Assembly: GCA_030524745.1 (NCBI GenBank)
Contig: JAUNGC010000001.1
Span: 1 to 64,000, forward strand
Length of the DNA stretch: 64,000 nt
Reading direction: 5' to 3'
From: Eubacteriales bacterium
GTDB taxonomy: Bacteria; Bacillota; Clostridia; Lachnospirales; Lachnospiraceae
Shown here: in pieces, positions 34,442 to 42,704 of the stretch
How the letters are laid out: each line of letters opens with the position of its first letter
Numbering within the stretch: the stretch's first letter is position 1
Position numbers and translations under genes: made by a program
Notes under the pieces: model-generated
The model's input: only the letters and a program-made list of their open reading frames with translations
Databases searched by the model: none
Told to the model about the DNA's origin: nothing

Positions 34442-35293
34442 CTACTTTATGGATTCGCTTCCCACATTGATGTCCAGTTCAAACATCTGCTTTTGCCCTA
34501 AGAAGAACAGCAAAATCATCGGTATCACCAGAATCATGGAAGCCGCCATCATCAGATTCCACAGCGGCAATTGCCCCGCATGTCCGACCGCCGACAGAAT
34601 CTGCACGCCGATGGAAAGAGGATACTTTTCGGTCTGGTTCAGATAAATCATCGGCTCAAAAAACCAGTTCCAGTTCCCCATGATGGCAAAAATGGCCACC
34701 GCCGCCATCGCCGGCTTAATCAGAGGCAGAATTATTTTCGTATAAATTCCCCAGTAGGACATGCCGTCTATCTTCGCCGCCTCATCCAGCGAAATAGGGA
34801 GCCGCATGATGAACTGCCGCAGCATGAAAATATAAAAAGGAGAGCCGAACATATTCGGGATAATCAGCGGCAGCATCGTATTGATCCAGCCCAACTTTTT
34901 AAAAATCATGAACTGCGGGATCAGCGTCACCTGCGAAGGGATCATCATCGTGCTCAGCAGGACCATGAAAATAATATTTTTCCCTTTTGCCCGGAAACGC
35001 GCAAAGCCGTATGCCACCATGGAAGAAGAAATCAGCGTCAGCACCGTGTTGGTCACCGTCAAAATCAGGCTGTTTTTCAGCCAGACCGGCACATTGCTTT
35101 CCTGAAAAATGCGGACAAAATTGTTCCATTCAAACTCATGGGGAAAAATCGTATAGGCCGCCTGATTTGCCGTCGCGTCGCTGGAAAGCGCGATACTGAC
35201 CATATATACAAAGGGGAGCAGAAAAGCGGCGGAAAAGAGCAGCAAAATGGTATAAACAATGATTTTTTTTACAATTGACATTTTCCCGTTCAT
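34442..35293 (-). CDS. Carbohydrate ABC transporter permease (MalG type)
   Basis: A 283-residue inner-membrane permease with six predicted helices. The EAA loop for contact with the ATPase reads LDEAAKIDGMSYWGIYTKIILPL near residues 177-199. The first helix begins near residue 10 (IIVYTILLLFSAAFLLPFVY). It overlaps its MalF-type partner by four bases, so they are translated together. No ATPase gene is present in the locus, so a shared MsmK/UgpC-type ATPase from elsewhere in the genome is expected to power it. Confidence 0.95.
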   Translation of the reverse strand: MNGKMSIVKKIIVYTILLLFSAAFLLPFVYMVSIALSSDATANQAAYTIFPHEFEWNNFVRIFQESNVPVWLKNSLILTVTNTVLTLISSSMVAYGFARFRAKGKNIIFMVLLSTMMIPSQVTLIPQFMIFKKLGWINTMLPLIIPNMFGSPFYIFMLRQFIMRLPISLDEAAKIDGMSYWGIYTKIILPLIKPAMAAVAIFAIMGNWNWFFEPMIYLNQTEKYPLSIGVQILSAVGHAGQLPLWNLMMAASMILVIPMILLFFLGQKQMFELDINVGSESIK

Positions 35294-36225
35294 TTTCTTT
35301 CCTCCTCATAAAAGGTCCACAAAGCGGAAGATTTAAAGACCAGCGCAGTCAGCAGAAGGATTATCACAAACAGCACCCACGCGATAGCGGACGCATACCC
35401 CATCTTATAATCCCGAAATCCTTTGATGTATAAGAGCTGAACGATGGAAATCAGGCTGTTCTCCGGCCCTCCGCCGCTTCCCGAGCTGCCGCCCGGCATC
35501 AGCGCGTTCGTTCCGATCACATACACCTGCGTAAAGATCTGAAGCGAGTTGATAATCCCCATTACCACGTTATAAAAAACAACGGGCGACAGCATCGGCA
35601 GCGTAATATAGCGAAACTGCGCCCATACGCCCGCCCCGTCGATCCTTGCAGATTCGTACAGCTCCGCCGGTACGCCCTGCAGCCCCGACAGCAGCAGAAT
35701 AAACGCCGTCCCCAGCCCCCACAGAGACATCAGAATCAGCGCCGGCTTTGACCATGCCGCATCCAGAAACCACTTCGGCTGCGGAAGCCCCAAAAATGCC
35801 AGCGCGCGGTTGACAGGCCCCTCCGGCGACAACACCCGAAAAAACAGCAGGGCGCTCACCACCACCGGCACCAGCGTGGGGATATAAAAAATGGTGCGGA
35901 AAACCCTTCTTCCCTTAATCGGGAAATTCAGCAGCACCGCCGTAAACAGGGAAAGCGCCGTGCTCAGAATCACATAGAAAAACGCGTAGTAAAACGTGTT
36001 GTAAAGCGCCTTCAAAAACATATCGTCCGTAAACAGTTTTCTGTAATTTTTCAGCCCGACAAAATCCCCCGCCTGAAACATATTCCAGTCCGTAAAGCTG
36101 TAATAGAAGGACGTCAGCATGGGAACGGCCGTAAAAATGCAAAAGCCTATGACCCACGGGCTGATAAAAACCCAGAACCATTTCGTTTCCTTCTTTATTA
36201 TTCCTGCTCTTTTTTTACCTCTCAT
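35290..36225 (-). CDS. Carbohydrate ABC transporter permease (MalF type)
   Basis: A 311-residue permease with six predicted membrane helices, the first at about 16-38 (WFWVFISPWVIGFCIFTAVP). The cytoplasmic EAA-like loop reads PAELYESARIDGAGVWAQFR followed by YITLPML near residues 180-206. A glycine/serine-rich loop (PGGSSGSGGGPEN) sits between the last two helices. It is the partner of the MalG-type permease, which it overlaps by four bases, and imports the sugar delivered by the binding protein encoded upstream. A stem-loop region of about 110 bases separates it from that gene. Confidence 0.95.
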   Translation of the reverse strand: MRGKKRAGIIKKETKWFWVFISPWVIGFCIFTAVPMLTSFYYSFTDWNMFQAGDFVGLKNYRKLFTDDMFLKALYNTFYYAFFYVILSTALSLFTAVLLNFPIKGRRVFRTIFYIPTLVPVVVSALLFFRVLSPEGPVNRALAFLGLPQPKWFLDAAWSKPALILMSLWGLGTAFILLLSGLQGVPAELYESARIDGAGVWAQFRYITLPMLSPVVFYNVVMGIINSLQIFTQVYVIGTNALMPGGSSGSGGGPENSLISIVQLLYIKGFRDYKMGYASAIAWVLFVIILLLTALVFKSSALWTFYEEERK

Positions 36226-36300
36226 AGCTCACTCTCCTTAAAACGGAAACGGGGAAAAGCGGCTGCGCTCTCCCCCGTCCTGCCGGCAATTGCCCGCTCC

Positions 36301-36335
36301 TTCCGGATTCCGCCCCTTTGGGGTCAAAACCGGAA
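36301..36335. other. Stem-loop between binding-protein and permease genes
   Basis: TTCCGG (36301) pairs with CCGGAA (36330-36335) and CCCC with GGGG around TTT inside it, just after the binding-protein stop codon. There is no U-run on the minus strand. Such hairpins often stabilise the binding-protein mRNA relative to the permease part. Confidence 0.55.
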
Positions 36336-36338
36336 ACT

Positions 36339-37679
36339 TTATTCTTCCAGAATCCTCTTTTCGGCATTCTCAATGGCAGTCTTCGGATCTACCGTCCCGT
36401 CAAAAACACCGGCCATTTCATCGCTGAAAATGGTATCCCAGGAGGACCAGTTAGGGCCGATCGGAGGCGCGTATGTCATTTCGCTGGAACGGACGAACAC
36501 GTCGATATCCACCTGCTCGGACGTCCATCCTGCATTTTTGAACTCATCAGACGCCAGAACTTCCAGATTGGCGGGCGCATCCTCCAGATTTTTCACAATA
36601 ATCTGCTGTGCTTCCACATCCGTCATAAAATTAATCACATCAAACGCAATGTCAGGATGCTCGCAGGTCGCGGAAATCGTCATTGCGCTGCCGAAAGGAG
36701 CCGTCACCTTCTGTTCTCCGCCAAACATTTCCACCACATCATAGTTGAAATCCACATCCTGCAGATTGGAGAAAAACCACAGTCCGTTCGGCACCATGCC
36801 GATCCTTCCCTGTGCAAACACCGTGCCGGCGTTCGCTCCGGAGCCTATATTCGCATATTCCTCACGGGTAGGCATCACATCATGTACCGTCGTCAGCTCC
36901 TGAAGGAAGGTCAGGCCTTCGATGCTTTCAGGGGAATTCAGCGCCAGATTTCCCTCTTCGTCAATCACCCGGCCGCCGGCCTGATAGACCCATGTCATCC
37001 AATAAGGCCACCAGGTTTCCGAACCGAAGCCCCAGGTTTCGTCCTCCCCTTCTCCTCCGGTCAGAGCCTTGCTCGCTTCCAGCATGTCGTCCCAGGTCCA
37101 GTCTGACGTGGGATAATCCAGTCCGGCCTCGTCAAACATATCCTTATTGTAGAACAGAACCATGGAGCCGCCTCTGTCCGCTATGCCGTACAGATGTCCG
37201 TCATAAGAATAAATATCCTTTGCGGTCTGCCCGACTCTCGCCGCCACATCAATTCCGCTCTCTTCCACATATTCATCCAGCGGAAGCAAAAGCCCCCTTG
37301 AAGAGAAAGAATGAACATCCTCGGCAAACACTACGATATCCGGTGCGGTTCCGCCCGCGAAGTTCACGTTCATCTTCTGCACATAATCCGACGGAATGTA
37401 TGTAATTTCAATTTTCACGCCGGGATGCATGCTTTCATATAAATCTGCCCGTTCCCGATAGGTCTTCTCATCCGTCTCGCTTCCCCAGTGCGACAATGTG
37501 ATGACGGTTTCCTCTCCGCTGCTTTCTTCTTTTGTCTCAACGGCTGCCGATTCCGTTACGGCGGATTCCTCCGCTGCTCCGACATCCCCCTGCTGTTCTC
37601 CGGAACTGCTGCCGCAGCCGCCAAGCGTTCCGAGAATCATCACTGCCGCCAAACCCATTGCCAAACCTCTTCGTTTCAT
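36339..37679 (-). CDS. Extracellular sugar-binding lipoprotein (ABC solute-binding family 1)
   Basis: A 446-residue lipoprotein. The signal peptide MKRRGLAMGLAAVMILGTLG ends in the lipobox LGGC, with the lipid-anchored cysteine at residue 22, then a Gly/Ser/Glu-rich linker. The mature part has the family-1 fold: TVITLSHWGSETDEKTYRE near the start, APDIVVFAEDVHSF, and GTVFAQGRIGMVPNGLWFF in the second lobe. It captures oligosaccharides for the two permeases downstream. The ATG at 37679 has AAGGAGGG upstream. It is the first structural gene after lacI-type regulator and promoter. Ligand is inferred only from the enzymes: galactose- and arabinose-containing oligosaccharides. Confidence 0.94.
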   Translation of the reverse strand: MKRRGLAMGLAAVMILGTLGGCGSSSGEQQGDVGAAEESAVTESAAVETKEESSGEETVITLSHWGSETDEKTYRERADLYESMHPGVKIEITYIPSDYVQKMNVNFAGGTAPDIVVFAEDVHSFSSRGLLLPLDEYVEESGIDVAARVGQTAKDIYSYDGHLYGIADRGGSMVLFYNKDMFDEAGLDYPTSDWTWDDMLEASKALTGGEGEDETWGFGSETWWPYWMTWVYQAGGRVIDEEGNLALNSPESIEGLTFLQELTTVHDVMPTREEYANIGSGANAGTVFAQGRIGMVPNGLWFFSNLQDVDFNYDVVEMFGGEQKVTAPFGSAMTISATCEHPDIAFDVINFMTDVEAQQIIVKNLEDAPANLEVLASDEFKNAGWTSEQVDIDVFVRSSEMTYAPPIGPNWSSWDTIFSDEMAGVFDGTVDPKTAIENAEKRILEE

Positions 37680-37719
37680 GCTTTTCCCTCCTTGCAATCG
37701 ATTTCATTTTTTCGTCTAA

Positions 37720-37793
37720 AAAATGGATCTCTTTGTTTCTTTATGAAATCCATTTTATGTACAAATATTAACATTATTTTCAGCCTGTGTCAA
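37720..37793 (-). promoter_or_regulatory. Promoter of the glycan-utilisation operon with downstream inverted repeat
   Basis: On the minus strand TTGACA (37793-37788), 17 bases and TAATAT (37770-37765) form a near-consensus promoter for the binding-protein gene. A second TTGACA lies 14 bases upstream. Just downstream of the expected start, AAAATGGAT (37720-37728) and ATCCATTTT (37748-37756) form a nine-base inverted repeat. It could be a target of the LacI regulator, although LacI sites are usually more compact. Confidence 0.65.
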
Positions 37794-37873
37794 CCTTAAA
37801 TTGTCAAATTTGTTTGTTTTTCTTTCCAAAGATTTCCTTTTTTAGATATTTTGACGTTTTATTTTTCTTACTT

Positions 37874-38932
37874 TTATGATTCTGGTGGGCAACATGACCC
37901 TCTGACTATGAGACTTGGTGAAATCAGACTGTTTCTTTTCATCTTTTTCTTATTCATTGCTCCGATGGCAACATCAATGATCTTTTTTCCAAATACCTCA
38001 AAATTGTAGTTCACAGACGTCAGCTGCGGATGATAGAGCCTTGAAATATAGGTATTGTCAAAGCTCACGACGGAAATATCCTCCGGTATCCGCAATCCCT
38101 TTTCGTAAATCGCCCGGATAATTCCGGCCGCCGCGTAATCGTTGATCGCAATTAAAGCGGTCGGCATCGGATCCAGCGAAAAGAAGTTTTCCATACAGGC
38201 GTATCCGCCCTCTGAATCATAAGTCGTACTGTCCAGAATATATTCATTTCTGACCGGTATGCCGTTTTTCTGCAGAAGCTGGATGTATCTCGACCGCTTC
38301 TCCATCGTGGATTTGACATTATTATTTCCGCCGATATACGCGATTCTTTTATGCCCCAGAGAAATCAAATGTTCCACGGCGAGTTCCGCCGCTTTCATTT
38401 CGTCCAGATTCACCTGATAGCAGTCCGCTCCATCCAGTCTGCCGGTGATGATAATGGGAATGGAATTGGCAATTCTGTTCACATGCTCCACAAATTTTTC
38501 ATTTGTGACGCGTTCATCAACGCCGCCGCCCACTTCAATAATCGCGCCGACCCTTTGCTCATACATCTGATCCAGATATTTGTCTTCCAGTTCAATCTTT
38601 CCGACCGTACAGCTGACAATGAGGGAGTAGCCCCTCTTTCTGGCTTCATTTTCGCATACGGACAGAAGCATCGCATAGAACGGATTGACAAAATCAATCA
38701 GGATCATCCCGATGACTCTGCTTTTTGTTTCTCTCAGGCTCTTTGCCAGCGCATTCGGTTTAAAATCATACTGCCGGATCAGCGCCTCAATTTTTTCCTT
38801 TGTTTCCGCTTTTACCGTCGCTCTTCCCGTCAATACTCTGGAAACGGTCGCCGGCGAAACCTGCGCCTCTCTGGCGATGTCATAAATCGTTATTTTCTTA
38901 TCCACTGGTATCCCCGTCTTCTTCCTGCCCAT
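37874..38932 (-). CDS. LacI-family transcriptional regulator of the glycan locus
   Basis: A repressor of up to 352 residues. The helix-turn-helix reads ITIYDIAREAQVSPATVSRV, with the hinge helix KPNALAKSLR. The periplasmic-binding-protein-like effector domain begins with VIGMILIDFVNPFYAML and contains KRIAYIGGNN and TALIAINDYAAAGII. An ATG at 38932 gives the longest protein, but a GTG at 38905 yields the typical LacI beginning MDKKITIYDI and may be the true start. It precedes the ABC transporter and hydrolase genes on the same strand and most likely represses them until a sugar product binds. Confidence 0.93.
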   Translation of the reverse strand: MGRKKTGIPVDKKITIYDIAREAQVSPATVSRVLTGRATVKAETKEKIEALIRQYDFKPNALAKSLRETKSRVIGMILIDFVNPFYAMLLSVCENEARKRGYSLIVSCTVGKIELEDKYLDQMYEQRVGAIIEVGGGVDERVTNEKFVEHVNRIANSIPIIITGRLDGADCYQVNLDEMKAAELAVEHLISLGHKRIAYIGGNNNVKSTMEKRSRYIQLLQKNGIPVRNEYILDSTTYDSEGGYACMENFFSLDPMPTALIAINDYAAAGIIRAIYEKGLRIPEDISVVSFDNTYISRLYHPQLTSVNYNFEVFGKKIIDVAIGAMNKKKMKRNSLISPSLIVRGSCCPPES

Positions 38933-38958
38933 ACGGCGCTGCTGATATCCGCTTTTTA

Positions 38959-39834
38959 TCAGTATTTCCGTCTGGCCTTCAGTTCCTCATAAAAAATCCG
39001 GTAATTTTCGTATCTGCCCTCTCCGATTTCCCCCTCCGAAAGCGCCCTGCGCACCATACAGTCGGGTTCCGTCAGATGGGTGCACCCGGCAAAGCGGCAC
39101 ATGCCTTCCCGCTTACGAATTTCCGGGAAATAAGCGCCCAGTTCTTCTTTCTCTACGCCCAGCAGTTCCACCGAAGAAAAGCCGGGCGTATCCAGAATAT
39201 AAGTATCTTTTTCCACATACAAAAGTTCCGTATGCCTTGTGGTATGCCGGCCCCGTTCGATCTTTTCGCTGATGGCCCCGGTTTCCATAAAACGTTCATC
39301 CTGCAAAATATTGATCAAAGAAGATTTTCCCACGCCGGAAGGCCCGGCCACCGTCGTGGTGCGGCCCTTAAGCAGGCTGAGGATTTCCTCTGTTCCTTCT
39401 TTTTTGAGCGCGCTGAAAAATACCGGCCTGTAACCGCTCCCGGCATATCTGGCGCGCACTTCTTCCATCCTCTCCTCCGATACCAGATCCTTTTTATTGA
39501 AAAGCAGAATGCTGGAAATTCCCTGTTTTTCCATCATAACAAGAAAACGGTCCAGAAGATTAAAATTCGGCTTCGGGGATGCGAGCGCAAAAATCACCAG
39601 CGCCTGATCCACATTGGCCACAGCAGGCCGGATGAGCACATTTTTCCGGGGGAGAATCTGTTCCAGATTGCCCAGACCTTTTTCCTCATCCAGCACCGCT
39701 ATTTCGGCAAAATCTCCGGGAAGCGGCCTGATATTGTCCTTCCTGAAAATACCCTTTGCCTTACATTCATATATTTGAGTTCCCGTGTGAACATAGTAGA
39801 AGCCGCCGATTCCCCTGATGATTTTTCCCTTCAT
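38959..39834 (-). CDS. rsgA: Ribosome small-subunit-dependent GTPase RsgA
   Basis: Circularly permuted GTPase that helps late maturation of the 30S subunit. An N-terminal OB fold (about 1-65) is followed by the permuted GTPase with NKKD (about 117-120), the P-loop GPSGVGKSSLIN (about 166-177) and DTPGFSSVEL. The C-terminal zinc domain has the pattern CRFAGCTHLTEPDCMV, with Cys-His-Cys ligands. Length is 291 residues. It sits three bases downstream of the PASTA kinase gene, the conserved Firmicute arrangement prpC-prkC-rsgA. Confidence 0.97.
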   Translation of the reverse strand: MKGKIIRGIGGFYYVHTGTQIYECKAKGIFRKDNIRPLPGDFAEIAVLDEEKGLGNLEQILPRKNVLIRPAVANVDQALVIFALASPKPNFNLLDRFLVMMEKQGISSILLFNKKDLVSEERMEEVRARYAGSGYRPVFFSALKKEGTEEILSLLKGRTTTVAGPSGVGKSSLINILQDERFMETGAISEKIERGRHTTRHTELLYVEKDTYILDTPGFSSVELLGVEKEELGAYFPEIRKREGMCRFAGCTHLTEPDCMVRRALSEGEIGEGRYENYRIFYEELKARRKY

Positions 39835-39837
39835 CGC

Positions 39838-41964
39838 TCACCCTTCCGGCGTAAACAGCACGGTACGCTGTACTGTCTGACGCGTTTTCTCTCCGGGCAC
39901 GGTAATGGTTTCTCCGTTTTCATTCGTCTGCGTGGTGGCCGGCGTTTCCACATAATATTCATAGGTGATCAGCGCCGCTGCATCCGATAATCCATGCAGA
40001 TTCATCGTCGTGATCGGGAAGGAATAAACCGTCGTCTTAAAATATTCCGTTCCGGACTCGCCGGTGATCGTCACCGTACATTCCGTTCCTTCTTTATAAT
40101 TCGCGTCCAGATCAGCGGGGCTTTCAATGTTCTCCTGGAACATATAGGTCACGGCCTTGGGGCCGATGCTGATGCCGATATCGATCGTCGTTCCCGGTTC
40201 CACAGGCGTGCCGACAGAATAACTCGTATAGCAGACCTTGCCGATCAGATCGGCGTTATCGTCGTTCATTTCTTTCTGTTCCCCTACCATCAGTCCGGAC
40301 TCCGTCAGAATTGCGATCGCATCCATCGGCTCCAGTCCCAGGATATCCGGCACCAGTACCTTATTATCGGTGTTAGCGCCCTGACTGATGACAATGGTAA
40401 TAGTAGAATTGGGTTCCGCCCTGCTTCCTCCCACCGGGTCCTGGGAAATGACCTTTCCTCTTTCCACCGTATCGGAGTAGCCCTCCGTTTTCACCACTTC
40501 AAAGCCGCTCTTTTTCAGCGTGGCCGTGGCGTCCGCCTCCAGAAATCCCGTCACTTCAGGTACCGGAATACCGGACTGATTCGCTTCCGTTCCGCTCACC
40601 GTCAGCACCACTTTATCGCCGGCTTCCACAGTTGCGCCTTCCGCAATATCCGCCGAAATGACATACCCTTCTTCCACGGTATCGGATTCGCTGTATACGA
40701 CCTGCGTCTCCAGTCCCAGCTTCTTCAGCGCCGATACGGCCTCGGCCTCGGTCATGCCCTCCACGCCGATCATCGTCACTTCCTGTTTCTCCCTGGAAAA
40801 ATCAAAAATTCCGATTGTGCGTCCCACCAGGAAAATCACCGCGCAGCCGATCAAAACCGCCGCAACAATCGCCAGAATCGTGGTGATTTTTTCCATTCTG
40901 GTATCGTCGTAATCTTCGTCATCCTCTTCTTCTTCCGGCTCCTGCTCATAGACGGCTTTCTTTTTCTTCTTCGCAGCGCCGTTCTTTGTCCCGGTACTTT
41001 TCCCCGGATTTTTCTTCAGCCGCATTTCCTCTTCAGCCGGGTTCTTTTTCTTAACCTGCTTTTTGATCTCGGAAATATCTCTTTCCTCTACCTTACGGGT
41101 CGCCATTCCTTCATCGGGATCCTCGATCCGCACAAAATCTTCGTCCGGAGACATCAGCGCCCTTTTTAAATCCTCGATCAGGGACGCCATCGTGTGATAG
41201 CGCCTGTCGGGGCTCTTCTGCGTACACTTTAACACGATCTGTTCCACACAGACCGGGATTTCCGGCACAAAATCTCTGGGAGAGGGCATCTCCTCCTGAA
41301 TATGTTTAATTGCAATCGCCACGGTCGTTTCCCCATTGAAGGGTACCCGCCCGGTCAGCATCTCAAACAGCGTAATTCCCATGGAATAAATATCGCTTTT
41401 TTCATCGCTGTATCCGCCTCTGGCCTGTTCCGGAGAAGTATAATGAACGGACCCCATCACATTGGAGGTGATCGTATTGCTGGTGGCGGCCTTCGCAATG
41501 CCAAAATCCGTCACCTTTACTTTGCCGTCTTTGGAAATAATGATGTTCTGCGGCTTGATATCCCGGTGAATGATGTGATTTTTATGAGCCGCCTCGATTC
41601 CCATACACGCCTGAATCGCAATGCTGACAGCTTCCTTAAAAGAAAGTCTTGCTTTCTTTTCGATGTATTTCTTTAAGGTGATTCCTTCCACCAGTTCCAT
41701 TACGATATAGTAAATGCCGTTTTCTTCTCCGACGTCATATACATTCACAATATTGGGATGCATCAGGCTCGCAGCCGCCTGCGCCTCTGTCCTGAATTTG
41801 GATACGAAATTCGTATTTTCAGAAAATTCCTGCTTTAAGACCTTCACCGCCACATGACGGTTCAGTTTATGATCTTTCGATTTGTATACGTCTGACATGC
41901 CGCCGGTGCCGATCCTTTCCAGGATCTCATAGCGGTCTCCAATCATCATTCCAATTCTAATCAT
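39838..41964 (-). CDS. prkC: PASTA-domain Ser/Thr protein kinase (PrkC/StkP family)
   Basis: Membrane kinase that senses peptidoglycan or lipid II and controls cell-wall metabolism. The kinase domain (1-270) has GTGGMSDVYKSKD, HRDIKPQN at 133-140 and DFGIAK at 153-158. A charged juxtamembrane region (about 300-357, with a run of Lys and then Glu/Asp) leads to one membrane helix at about 360-382. Outside are three PASTA repeats (about 395-465, 468-540 and 541-612), then an extra beta-rich region of about 95 residues. The start overlaps the phosphatase gene by four bases. The last region has no obvious family. Confidence 0.96.
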   Translation of the reverse strand: MIRIGMMIGDRYEILERIGTGGMSDVYKSKDHKLNRHVAVKVLKQEFSENTNFVSKFRTEAQAAASLMHPNIVNVYDVGEENGIYYIVMELVEGITLKKYIEKKARLSFKEAVSIAIQACMGIEAAHKNHIIHRDIKPQNIIISKDGKVKVTDFGIAKAATSNTITSNVMGSVHYTSPEQARGGYSDEKSDIYSMGITLFEMLTGRVPFNGETTVAIAIKHIQEEMPSPRDFVPEIPVCVEQIVLKCTQKSPDRRYHTMASLIEDLKRALMSPDEDFVRIEDPDEGMATRKVEERDISEIKKQVKKKNPAEEEMRLKKNPGKSTGTKNGAAKKKKKAVYEQEPEEEEDDEDYDDTRMEKITTILAIVAAVLIGCAVIFLVGRTIGIFDFSREKQEVTMIGVEGMTEAEAVSALKKLGLETQVVYSESDTVEEGYVISADIAEGATVEAGDKVVLTVSGTEANQSGIPVPEVTGFLEADATATLKKSGFEVVKTEGYSDTVERGKVISQDPVGGSRAEPNSTITIVISQGANTDNKVLVPDILGLEPMDAIAILTESGLMVGEQKEMNDDNADLIGKVCYTSYSVGTPVEPGTTIDIGISIGPKAVTYMFQENIESPADLDANYKEGTECTVTITGESGTEYFKTTVYSFPITTMNLHGLSDAAALITYEYYVETPATTQTNENGETITVPGEKTRQTVQRTVLFTPEG

Positions 41965-42704
41965 CGGCTCACCTCATCTGAAAACGGTTCCATCACAATC
42001 ACCGCAATATTATCCCTGCCCCCATGATTATTCGCTGCCTCCACAAGCTTGAGCGCGCGTTCGCAAACGCTCAGATCCTCATTGAGAATGCTTTTGATTT
42101 CTTCATCTTCCAGCATGTTTGTCAGGCCGTCCGAACAAAGAAGCACTTTGTCCCCCTTCTTTAAGGGCACAAAAAAGCAGTCCACCTTCAGATCATCTTC
42201 CACGCCGACAGCCCGGGTGATAATATTTCTGTCCGGGTGCCTTTTTGCCTGTTCTCTGCTGATTCCCCCAAAACGAACCATCTCTTCCACAAGCGAATGA
42301 TCCTGCGTGATCTGTCTGATTTCCTTCTCATCTGCTATATAGAGCCTGCTGTCCCCGACATTGGCGACTTCCAGCATATCGCCGGTGCATGTGGCGGCGA
42401 CCACCGTGGTTCCCATTCCCGACAGCCTCTCGTCTTCCGACGCCGCCTGCTTAATACACTGATTGGCATGCCGGATGGCATCCACCAGAATCTGGGCGTT
42501 ACTCTCTTCCTCATCCTTCTCTATTTCCGAAAGAATCGTCTCCACCGCCATCCGGGAAGCATAACCACCGCCCTTATGGCCGCCCATGCCGTCAGCCACC
42601 ACGAACAGATTCGGCAGTTTCCCGATGCTGTCCAGCGTCAGATAAGCATAGTCCTGATTCATCATTCTTTTCTTTCCGATATCGGTAATCGCATAAGCTT
42701 TCAT
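41961..42704 (-). CDS. prpC: PP2C-family Ser/Thr phosphatase (Stp/PrpC)
   Basis: A 247-residue soluble metal-dependent phosphatase that reverses the action of the neighbouring PASTA kinase. Motifs: NQDYAYLTLD near 18-27, VADGMGGHKGG near 37-47, VANVGDSRLY and SDGLTNMLED, supplying the metal-binding aspartates. Its stop overlaps the start of the kinase gene, and its own start overlaps the end of rlmN by four bases, so translation is probably coupled across all three. Confidence 0.96.
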   Translation of the reverse strand: MKAYAITDIGKKRMMNQDYAYLTLDSIGKLPNLFVVADGMGGHKGGGYASRMAVETILSEIEKDEEESNAQILVDAIRHANQCIKQAASEDERLSGMGTTVVAATCTGDMLEVANVGDSRLYIADEKEIRQITQDHSLVEEMVRFGGISREQAKRHPDRNIITRAVGVEDDLKVDCFFVPLKKGDKVLLCSDGLTNMLEDEEIKSILNEDLSVCERALKLVEAANNHGGRDNIAVIVMEPFSDEVSR

